A stretch of 9,004 nt of DNA, taken from assembly GCA_945835425.1 (NCBI GenBank), contig CAMAJC010000054.1:1-9004 (forward strand), in the 5' to 3' direction. The notes under the pieces are model-generated. The model was given only the letters and a program-made list of their open reading frames with translations, ran no database searches and was not told the origin of the DNA. Made by a program: the position numbers and the translations under genes. Positions 1 to 4,850 of the stretch are shown one piece after another (the first letter of the stretch is position 1; every line of letters begins with the position of its first letter). This DNA is from an uncultured Clostridia bacterium. GTDB taxonomy: Bacteria; Bacillota; Clostridia; Oscillospirales; Ruminococcaceae.

Positions 1-459
1 CCGGCGTTTTTTTCGATCGGCGGCGTGCGGCCGGTGCTGATACTGTCGGCGGCCATGTCGGTGGCGCTCCTGGAAAAAAACAGCATCGCGGCCTGCGGGT
101 ACGGGGTGCTGGCAGGGCTTATCTGGGACGTATCGGCAGGAAAGCTGCTGGGGTTTTACGGGCTGGCAGTGCTCCTCTGCTGCGCCGGAACAGCCTATCT
201 CGCGGAAACCTGGCTGCGGCAGAATCCGTTAAACGCCGTCTGGCTGGCGGCAGCGGCGGCCCTTGTCTGCGGGCTGTGGGACGCGGAATTTTATCTGTTT
301 ATCTGGGGATATGCCGACGGGATGGCCGGGAAGGTGCTGCTGGAACTGCTGCTGCAGAGCGTCTATACCGGCATACTCTCCCTGCCGGTCTGCCTGCTCA
401 TCCGCTTTATCCGGGACAGGACAATGGGCATCGAAGCCAGCAGCCTGCACCGGAAATAG
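1..459 (+). CDS. mreD: MreD-like rod-shape-determining membrane protein, 5' end outside window
   Basis: The reading frame is open from base 1, so the true start lies upstream. The 152 residues seen are most of a protein that is usually about 165 residues long. MreD is an integral membrane component of the elongasome that, with MreB, MreC, RodA and PBP2, directs side-wall peptidoglycan synthesis. The sequence is strongly hydrophobic with about four to five membrane segments. It carries the family-like stretch G-x-L-A-G-L-I-W-D-V with a following L-G-F-Y-G-L, matching the MreD signature (GxxxGLxxDxxxxxxxGxY). A basic tail (RFIRDR) follows the last helix. The next real gene is a PBP2, as expected for an mreBCD-mrdA locus. 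The stop codon (457-459) directly abuts the inverted-repeat element, so insertion may have set the present C-terminus. Internal GTG at 25 is unlikely to be the start because upstream residues also fit the family. Confidence 0.85.
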   Translation, partial: PAFFSIGGVRPVLILSAAMSVALLEKNSIAACGYGVLAGLIWDVSAGKLLGFYGLAVLLCCAGTAYLAETWLRQNPLNAVWLAAAAALVCGLWDAEFYLFIWGYADGMAGKVLLELLLQSVYTGILSLPVCLLIRFIRDRTMGIEASSLHRK

Positions 460-460
460 T

Positions 461-506
461 GTGAAGAGTGAAGTGAAATGTGAAGAGTGAAGAGTGGAGA
501 GTGGAG
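461..506 (+). repeat. Left heptad inverted-repeat arm (GTGRAGA units)
   Basis: Seven-base units run head to tail: GTGAAGA at 461-467, GTGAAGT at 468-474, a 5-base interruption, then GTGAAGA at 480 and 487, GTGGAGA at 494 and a partial GTGGAG at 501. The strand is almost pure purine plus T. The arm pairs with 683-717. Confidence 0.85.
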
Positions 507-513
507 TTATGGT

Positions 514-532
514 GTGCGGCGGTTCGCCGCAC
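514..532. repeat. Perfect GC-rich hairpin, left side of element
   Basis: GTGCGGCG pairs with CGCCGCAC across a GTT loop (8-bp stem). It sits just inside the left inverted repeat and mirrors the hairpin at 658-676. Confidence 0.85.
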
Positions 533-657
533 GATTGAATAGATTGACTCCTTTAAGAAGGCAAACTGTAAAAACAAAGCTGTGCTTTCGTATGAAATGT
601 CAACCGGCAAACCTGTCTGTTCATTGTCTTGTTTGTTTGGAAGCGCATCATTGAATC

Positions 658-676
658 GCGGCGCGACCCGCGCCGC
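658..676. repeat. Perfect GC-rich hairpin, right side of element
   Basis: GCGGCGCG pairs with CGCGCCGC across an ACC loop (8-bp stem). It sits just inside the right inverted repeat, with the same stem and loop size as its partner but a different sequence. Confidence 0.85.
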
Positions 677-682
677 TCCTTC

Positions 683-730
683 ACTCCACTCTTCACTCTC
701 CACTCTTCACTCTTCACAAGCTCCACTCTT
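683..730 (-). repeat. Right heptad inverted-repeat arm
   Basis: Complementary heptads are read on the minus strand: 711-717 and 704-710 (GTGAAGA), 697-703 (GTGGAGA), 690-696 (GTGAAGA), 683-689 (GTGGAGT). A further degenerate unit, AGAGTGGAG, lies at 721-729. The arm ends 38 bp before the PBP2 start codon, so the element occupies the normal position of a promoter or leader. Confidence 0.85.
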
Positions 731-755
731 AAATCAGACTTATTATGGTATAAAT

Positions 756-760
756 CGAGG
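756..760 (+). promoter_or_regulatory. Ribosome binding site that decides the PBP2 start
   Basis: CGAGG followed by TGATTAAA gives 8 bases between GAGG and the ATG at 769. The in-frame GTG at 760 overlaps this site and so cannot be the start. Confidence 0.75.
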
Positions 761-768
761 TGATTAAA

Positions 769-2799
769 ATGCCGCTGCCGTCGCTCCATCCGCGGCCGTC
801 CAAAGACAAGGACAAAAGCCAGCGGAGAAGGCTGTTTGTCCTCTCTTTTATCGCCCTTGTGACAGCGGCGGTCTACCTCGTCAACCTGATGTCCATCCAA
901 ATCGTCCGCGGCGAAACCTACTACGCCCAGACCCAGAGCACCAGCGTCTCGATTATCCCCATCAGCGCTGCCCGCGGAGAAATCCTCGACCGGGACGGAG
1001 AGCCGCTGGCCGAGAACCGGACGGGGCTGAACATCGTCTTTTACTATGCCTTTTTCCCCGATGAGGGGATGAGCGGACGGATCAAGCAGCTGACCGACCT
1101 GTGTATCAAAATGGGCGAAAGCTGGTACGACCCGCTGCCCATCAGCGAGGACGGCGCCGCTTTCACCGAAGGCTCCGAAAAGGAGGCGCAGGCTCTGCGG
1201 GAAGCGCTGAAGCTGAGCGTTTATGCGACGGCGGAGGACTGCATGTATAACCTCTGCAAGCGGTACGGAATCGAGGAGCAAGACGCAGCTGTCCGCCGCA
1301 GGATCGCAGGGGTCTGCTACGGGATGATCGTGCAGCAGTTTTCTCTGACCAACAACGCCTATACCTTTGCGGAGGACGTCTCCTTTTCGACCGCTCTGCA
1401 GGTCAAGGAGCTTGCCCACCAGCTTCCCGGCGTCGATATCGCCGAGGAGGATATCCGCAGTTACCCGGAAGGAGCGACTGCGCCGCATCTGCTGGGAACG
1501 GTCGGCCTGATGTCGGCGGAGGAATGGAAAACCTATAAATCCTTCGGCTACCGGATGAGCGACTCGGTCGGCAAGTTCGGGATGGAGCGGTACTGCGAGT
1601 CGATTCTGCGCGGAGAAGACGGCGAGCGGACGGTGCAGCAGAGCGAATCGGGCGAGATATTGAGCGAGGAAGTGACCAAAGAGCCGCAGTCGGGGAATAC
1701 GGCCATCCTGACCCTGGACGCGAAGTTTCAGCGCCGGGTGCAGGAGATCCTGGAAAATTATATCGCCCGGCTGCGGGAAAACGGCGACCCGGAGGAGGGC
1801 GGCAACGTCAAAGGCGGCGCGGTGGTCGTGCTGAACGCCAAAACCGGCGCGGTGCTGGCGGCGGCGACCTATCCATCCTATGATATCAATGATTATTATG
1901 CCGATTATGCTTCCCTGCTGGAGACGGAGAATACGCCGCTGGTCAACCGGGCCTTCGACGGCCTTTACCGTCCCGGCTCGACCTTCAAAACCGTCGTTGC
2001 GACGGCGGCGCTGGAGGAAGAGGTCATCGACCCGGAGGAGACGGTCCTCTGCAACAAGGTGTATACTTATTATGACGAGGTTATCGAGGGCAATACCTTC
2101 CATCCGACCTGTCTTGACCGGCATGGGGAACTGGCGGTGCGGGATGCGCTGACCAAGTCCTGCAACATCTTTTTCTATGACGTCGGGAGACGTACTGGCA
2201 TTGAGACGATCAATCAATACGCAAACCTGCTGGGACTGGGGACCGAGACGGGGCTGGAGCTGGGGAGCGCCGTCGGCACCCTCACCAGCCCGGAGCAGAC
2301 CAAATCGCGCGGCGGCGTCTGGACACAGGGCAACGTCGTCCAGGCCTCCATCGGCCAGATGGACACAATGGTCTCACCTCTGCAGCTGGCGATTCAGGCC
2401 ATGACCATCGGCAACCGGGGAACCCGGTACAAAACCTACCTGCTGGACGAGGTGCGCAGCTTCGACGGCAGCGAGCTGATCGAAAAGACCGGGCCGGAAG
2501 TGCTCTCTTCTTTTGATATGGACGAGGAGACCTTTCAGGCGGTCAAGGACGGCATGGTCGGCGCAGGATTGCGGCTGACCAACCCGGACTATGCCCTGGA
2601 CAATCTGGGCTATGCGGTGGCGATCAAGACCGGCACCCCGCAGGTGACGACCGATACCACCAACTCCGCCGCTATCGCCTTCGCACCGGCCGACGGCGCG
2701 GAAATCTCCATCGGCATTATGCTGGAGGAAGGGTACGGCGCAGCGAGGATGATTCGGGATATTCTGCTGGCCTGGGAGGAACTGGCGCGAAATTCGTGA
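769..2799 (+). CDS. mrdA: Class B penicillin-binding protein, PBP2 type (peptidoglycan D,D-transpeptidase)
   Basis: This 676-residue protein would be anchored to the membrane and cross-link peptidoglycan during cell elongation. A basic N-terminus (KDKDKSQRRR) precedes one membrane anchor at about residues 22-42. The non-catalytic dimerisation domain opens with RGEILDRDG (69-77), the class B hallmark, and contains a helical, acidic stretch at about 95-190. The C-terminal transpeptidase domain (from about 335) has all three active-site motifs: STFK with nucleophile Ser404 and Lys407, SCN at 464-466, and KTG at 620-622. Length and architecture are normal for a clostridial PBP2. Position after mreD supports an elongation role (mrdA/pbpA) over the divisome FtsI/SpoVD type, and no PASTA domains are visible. 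The ATG at 769 has a well-spaced GAGG. No rodA follows. Class B assignment is secure; the PBP2 role rests on context. Confidence 0.92.
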   Translation: MPLPSLHPRPSKDKDKSQRRRLFVLSFIALVTAAVYLVNLMSIQIVRGETYYAQTQSTSVSIIPISAARGEILDRDGEPLAENRTGLNIVFYYAFFPDEGMSGRIKQLTDLCIKMGESWYDPLPISEDGAAFTEGSEKEAQALREALKLSVYATAEDCMYNLCKRYGIEEQDAAVRRRIAGVCYGMIVQQFSLTNNAYTFAEDVSFSTALQVKELAHQLPGVDIAEEDIRSYPEGATAPHLLGTVGLMSAEEWKTYKSFGYRMSDSVGKFGMERYCESILRGEDGERTVQQSESGEILSEEVTKEPQSGNTAILTLDAKFQRRVQEILENYIARLRENGDPEEGGNVKGGAVVVLNAKTGAVLAAATYPSYDINDYYADYASLLETENTPLVNRAFDGLYRPGSTFKTVVATAALEEEVIDPEETVLCNKVYTYYDEVIEGNTFHPTCLDRHGELAVRDALTKSCNIFFYDVGRRTGIETINQYANLLGLGTETGLELGSAVGTLTSPEQTKSRGGVWTQGNVVQASIGQMDTMVSPLQLAIQAMTIGNRGTRYKTYLLDEVRSFDGSELIEKTGPEVLSSFDMDEETFQAVKDGMVGAGLRLTNPDYALDNLGYAVAIKTGTPQVTTDTTNSAAIAFAPADGAEISIGIMLEEGYGAARMIRDILLAWEELARNS

Positions 2800-3031
2800 G
2801 AGAATCCTGACTAAAAAGGGCAGGATATGTTTTGGCAGGCAAAAACAGAATCAATCAGAATTTTCCGGGAAAAAATGCGTATAAGTGAGCGGTAAAAGCG
2901 GAAATCCGGCCGGTTAAAGGCTCCTTAGACAAAAGAAACAGCATTTTATGGTTCCGTTTCGGAAAAAATTGCCAGAATGTCAGAGCAAGTTCGCCAAATT
3001 TTCCGGTTAGTTTTTACGAACTGTGAAAAAA

Positions 3032-3056
3032 TGCAAAATTCCTATGGTATTTTGCA
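3032..3056. promoter_or_regulatory. 25-bp near-perfect palindrome, operator-like
   Basis: Arms TGCAAAAT (3032-3039) and ATTTTGCA (3049-3056) are exact reverse complements. Inside them, after one mismatched T-T pair, CC (3041-3042) and GG (3046-3047) also match, leaving a 3-base centre. The site ends about 12 bases before a candidate -10 box, where a dimeric repressor or activator could control minD transcription. The regulator is unknown. Confidence 0.5.
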
Positions 3057-3064
3057 GCCGAATG

Positions 3065-3078
3065 TGGTAATATATACT
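3065..3078 (+). promoter_or_regulatory. Candidate promoter -10 region for minD
   Basis: TGGTAATAT (3065-3073) resembles an extended -10 (TGn followed by TAATAT), and TATACT (3073-3078) is an overlapping alternative. TTGCAG (3052-3057) is a possible -35 for the latter with a short 15-base spacer. The setting is AT-rich and upstream of minD. This is consensus matching only. Confidence 0.35.
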
Positions 3079-3198
3079 TAATTGATTTTATCTATAGGCC
3101 GAATTATGCCCATTTTCATGAACGGAGAGAAAACCGGTGATGAACGCCAGGAAAATTCCCGCCTGCGGATGGGTGCGCAGTGCAGGGCCGGCAGAAAC

Positions 3199-3206
3199 AG
3201 AAAGGA
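3199..3206 (+). promoter_or_regulatory. Ribosome binding site favouring the internal minD start
   Basis: AGAAAGGA lies 11 bases before ATG 3218. It is embedded in a stretch nearly identical to the hisS leader, where the downstream ATG is certain from the protein's N-terminus. This supports 3218 over 3137/3140. Confidence 0.6.
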
Positions 3207-3217
3207 ATGATCATCGC

Positions 3218-3961
3218 ATGCCTGCCAGAAAGGCAAAAGTCCTTGCTGTAACCTCCGGAAAAGGCGGCGTCGGGAAATCCACGCTGACCGTGTCCCTGGG
3301 TATCGCCGCGGCGGCGTCCGGAAGCCGGGTGCTGCTGATCGAACTCGATGCCGGTCTGCGCGGCCTGGATATCATGCTGGGAATCAGCGGGGTCGTATAC
3401 GACCTGGGCGATCTGCTGGAGGGCCGCTGCAATATCAGCAGCGCGATCATCCCCAGTCCGAACGTCTCGGGGCTGTACGCGATCGTCGCGCCGGTCTCGA
3501 TGACAGGGCCGATCCTGATACAGGATATGCGACTGCTGCTCGACGGGCTGCGCGCTTATTTTGACCTCATTATTCTGGACACCCCTGCCGGTCTCGGCAG
3601 AGGTCTGCGCATCACCTGCGAAGTCGCCGATCTGGCGCTGATCATCGCGACGCCGGACCCGGTCTGTATCCGGGACGGGAACCAGGTGGTGCGGGAAATG
3701 CTCTCCCGCGGTTTCACCTCCCACCGCCTGATCATCAACCGGGTCAACCGCAAGTTTATCCGCCGGCAGGTGGTGCAGGACCTGGATGAAGTGATCGACG
3801 GGGTCGGCTCGCAGCTGATCGGCGTTGTCCCGGAGGACGGGGAAGTGACGCTGTTTTCTTCCCATGGCAGGCTGCCGGACCCAAAAGGGGAACTGCAAAG
3901 GGTCTGCCGGGCTATTATCGCAAGGCTTGGCGGTGAGTATCAGCCGCTGATCGTCCGCTAG
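3218..3961 (+). CDS. minD: MinD, septum-site-determining ParA-family ATPase, lacking the usual membrane-targeting tail
   Basis: At 247 residues this is shorter than E. coli MinD (270). MinD is a P-loop ATPase that dimerises with ATP on the membrane and recruits the FtsZ inhibitor MinC. The deviant Walker A motif is KGGVGKS (residues 15-21). The MinD-specific block ELDAGLRGLD (42-51) is followed by VVYDLGDLLEGRC. D44 matches the conserved Asp40 of E. coli, while E42 replaces Asp38. The switch motif DTPAG and a NRVNRKF segment also fit MinD rather than ParA or FlhG. The protein stops at RLGGEYQPLIVR, just where MinD normally continues into an amphipathic helix (KKGFLKRLFGG in E. coli) that binds membrane. 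The frame after the stop shows no such helix. Neither minC nor minE is adjacent. The start is chosen on family N-terminus (basic, then VLAVTSGKGG) and AGAAAGGA; alternatives at 3137/3140 add an unlike 26-27 residues. Confidence 0.9.
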   Translation: MPARKAKVLAVTSGKGGVGKSTLTVSLGIAAAASGSRVLLIELDAGLRGLDIMLGISGVVYDLGDLLEGRCNISSAIIPSPNVSGLYAIVAPVSMTGPILIQDMRLLLDGLRAYFDLIILDTPAGLGRGLRITCEVADLALIIATPDPVCIRDGNQVVREMLSRGFTSHRLIINRVNRKFIRRQVVQDLDEVIDGVGSQLIGVVPEDGEVTLFSSHGRLPDPKGELQRVCRAIIARLGGEYQPLIVR

Positions 3962-4008
3962 GGAAAGGCGGCGCGGTTCTATTGCCCCTTAGGAACTTTT
4001 GGTTTAAT

Positions 4009-4041
4009 GGCTTTTCCCCGCTGCCAGGCGGGGGAAAAGCC
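4009..4041. terminator. Very strong stem-loop after minD, no U-run
   Basis: GGCTTTTCCCCGC (4009-4021) pairs with 4028-4041 across a TGCCAG loop, a 13-bp stem with one bulged G. No T-run follows on the + strand and none follows the stem on the minus strand, so a classic intrinsic terminator is doubtful. An RNA-stabilising or processing stem between minD and mgsA is an alternative. Confidence 0.45.
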
Positions 4042-4079
4042 ACTGGAACTCGTCTCCGAAAAAGAGAAAAACCGATTAA

Positions 4080-4107
4080 ATCAGAATTTCTCTTATTTTA
4101 TTCTGAT
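4080..4107. repeat. AT-rich inverted repeat upstream of mgsA
   Basis: ATCAGAAT (4080-4087) is a perfect inverted match to ATTCTGAT (4100-4107) across a pyrimidine-rich 12-base spacer. It could be an operator half-site pair or a weak stem. A second small hairpin, TCCGG/CCGGA with a 5-base loop (4117-4131), lies between it and the mgsA ribosome binding site. Confidence 0.5.
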
Positions 4108-4168
4108 GACACCGTGTCCGGGCGCTCCGGATGCGTGGCAAAACAGTATATAGAAAGGATTGATCTCC

Positions 4169-4573
4169 ATGAACATCGCATTAATTGCTCATGACTCCAA
4201 GAAAGAACTGATGGTGCAGTTTTGCATTGCGTATTGCGGTATTATGAGTCGGCATAATCTCTGTTCTACGGGCACAACCGGCAAACTGATCTCTGAAGCG
4301 ACCGGTCTGAATATCAGGCGATTTTTAAGTGGATCGCAGGGCGGCGACCAGCAGATCGCATCTCTGATCGCATGTAACGAGATTGACCTCCTCCTGTTTT
4401 TCCGCGACCCTTTGACCAGCAAATCCTTAGAGCAGAACGAAATGAACCTGCTCAGACTCTGCGACGTCCATAATATCCCCATGGCGACCAACATGGCGAC
4501 GGCCGAAGTACTGATTCATGGCCTTGAAAGAGGCGACCTTGACTGGAGAATCATCGTAAACCAGGGTTATTGA
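4169..4573 (+). CDS. mgsA: Methylglyoxal synthase homologue with two altered active-site residues
   Basis: The family converts dihydroxyacetone phosphate to methylglyoxal and phosphate, a bypass that releases phosphate when sugar phosphates build up. The 134 residues are a normal length for Firmicutes. Recognisable blocks are IAHDSKK (H8, D9), STGTTGK phosphate-binding loop (33-39), SGSQGGDQQI with D60 equal to the catalytic base Asp71 of E. coli, FFRDPL (D80 equals Asp91) and CDVHNIPMATNMATAE. With this constant offset of 11, the positions of E. coli His98 and Asp101 are Leu87 and Asn90: the usual PHxPD segment reads SLEQN. Activity is therefore uncertain. ATG 4169 has AGAAAGGA 9 bases upstream and matches the family N-terminus; the in-frame TTG at 4160 lies against that site. 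mgsA next to mre/min genes is usual in Clostridia. Confidence 0.93.
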   Translation: MNIALIAHDSKKELMVQFCIAYCGIMSRHNLCSTGTTGKLISEATGLNIRRFLSGSQGGDQQIASLIACNEIDLLLFFRDPLTSKSLEQNEMNLLRLCDVHNIPMATNMATAEVLIHGLERGDLDWRIIVNQGY

Positions 4574-4740
4574 TTCTTTGACCTTAATATTGCAAACCGC
4601 AAAGTAAGCCCCGTTTTGCTGAAACTGAAGCGTTTCGGTGAACCCTGCGCTTGCTTTGTTTGCTAAAGGGAAAGTTTTTTGTGAAACGTTCCCATATTGC
4701 GGCAAATTTCGCATACAAAAATAGAGATAATAGGAGAGAC

Positions 4741-4763
4741 GATTGAAAGTGAATCTTTCGATC
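4741..4763 (+). other. Leader hairpin 1 upstream of hisS
   Basis: GATTGAAAG pairs with CTTTCGATC (9 bp, one G-U) across a TGAAT loop, followed by CCGTTTT. It lies just after a ribosome-binding-like GGAGAGA (4733-4739). Confidence 0.55.
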
Positions 4764-4850
4764 CCGTTTTCTGCCTTGCTGCCGGACACAGGTATGCCGC
4801 GATATCTTCCGGCAGAGAACAGAAAGGAATGTTTATCTGCATGGCTTTAG
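4743..4850 (+). CDS. Possible upstream ORF overlapping the hisS start
   Basis: TTG 4743, six bases after AGGAG (4732-4736), opens a 35-codon frame that ends at TAG 4848-4850, ten bases past the A of the hisS start codon. It contains no histidine codon, so it is not a classical His attenuator peptide, but overlap with the hisS start would allow translational coupling. The peptide resembles nothing I recognise, and the frame may be open by chance. The hairpin at 4741-4763 would cover its start. Confidence 0.2.
   Translation: MKVNLSIPFSALLPDTGMPRYLPAENRKECLSAWL
4779..4815 (+). other. Leader hairpin 2 directly before the hisS ribosome binding site
   Basis: CTGCCGGA (4779-4786) pairs perfectly with TCCGGCAG (4808-4815) around a 21-base loop. 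It ends five bases before AGAAAGGA, so it could affect ribosome access. Confidence 0.6.
4821..4828 (+). promoter_or_regulatory. hisS ribosome binding site, decides the start
   Basis: AGAAAGGA is 12 bases before ATG 4841. The in-frame ATG at 4829 touches this site and the TTG at 4697 would add 48 residues foreign to the family, so ATG 4841 is the start. Confidence 0.75.

Larger units (their letters stand above)
461..730. mobile_element. MITE-like non-coding inverted-repeat element
   Basis: This fills the whole mreD-PBP2 gap. It is bounded by inverted repeats made of heptanucleotides (GTGAAGA/GTGGAGA on the left, their complement TCTTCAC/TCTCCAC on the right). 480-503 is a perfect 24-base reverse complement of 694-717. 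Inside lie two perfect 8-bp hairpins with 3-base loops at mirror positions (514-532 and 658-676), each flanked on its inner side by ATTGAAT (534-540 and 650-656). The core (about 541-650) is less GC-rich and codes for nothing convincing. Small size, inverted ends and no transposase fit a MITE or a dispersed intergenic repeat. I see no clear target-site duplication. The class assignment is inferred from structure; copy number elsewhere is unknown. Confidence 0.65.
2800..3217 (+). other. AT-rich intergenic region and minD leader
   Basis: There is no convincing gene from the PBP2 stop to the minD start. A weak stem (ATCCTG at 2804-2809 with CAGGAT at 2821-2826) may follow PBP2, but there is no proper U-run. 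The 10-base direct repeat AATTTTCCGG occurs at 2859-2868 and 2997-3006. The first copy lies in a 13-base palindrome (2861-2873, TTTTCC-G-GGAAAA), and CGGAAAA at 2960-2966 is an inverted partial copy. A 25-base palindrome and a candidate -10 box follow (listed separately). A second ribosome-binding-like GGAGAGA (3124-3130) precedes GTG 3137/ATG 3140, which would extend minD by 26-27 residues with no family resemblance. The hairpin CTGCG/CGCAG (about 3162-3179) lies before the preferred minD site. Confidence 0.6.
4574..4840 (+). other. Structured leader of hisS, no T-box seen
   Basis: This 267-base gap holds several potential RNA stems. GAAAC/GTTTC sits near 4625-4635, and the same CGTTTC could instead pair with GAAACG at about 4683-4688. 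CCCT..AAGGG is followed by AAAGTTTTTT (about 4644-4680), a possible weak terminator for mgsA or an attenuator. Two clear hairpins at 4741-4763 and 4779-4815 precede the ribosome binding site. The conserved T-box sequence (GGGTGGnACCGCG) expected for many Firmicutes hisS genes is absent. No convincing promoter stands out; GATAAT at 4726-4731 is a possible -10 with no good -35. Confidence 0.55.

Noticed and set aside
407..703. Minus-strand frame through the MITE-like element (98 codons)
   Set aside because: Its ends are translated inverted-repeat heptads and it has no good ribosome binding site; most likely spurious.
713..746. TTCACA/TATTAT as a promoter for PBP2
   Set aside because: The spacing is 22 bases and the -35 lies within the heptad arm; too weak to call.
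553..2217. Long minus-strand open frame (554 codons) opposite PBP2
   Set aside because: It is a codon-bias shadow of the PBP2 gene: the protein is rich in Arg/His/Asp with no domain logic, and the + strand gene has all PBP motifs.
3982..4194. 70-codon + strand frame between minD and mgsA
   Set aside because: It spans the strong stem-loop and other inverted repeats, has no ribosome binding site, and runs into mgsA in another frame; not gene-like.
4697..4840. 48-residue N-terminal extension of HisRS from TTG 4697
   Set aside because: HisRS begins near the IKGTxDxLP block; the extension is unlike the family and covers leader hairpins and the real ribosome binding site.
4574..4840. T-box riboswitch upstream of hisS
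   Set aside because: The conserved antiterminator sequence GGGTGGnACCGCG is not present and no specifier stem could be traced.
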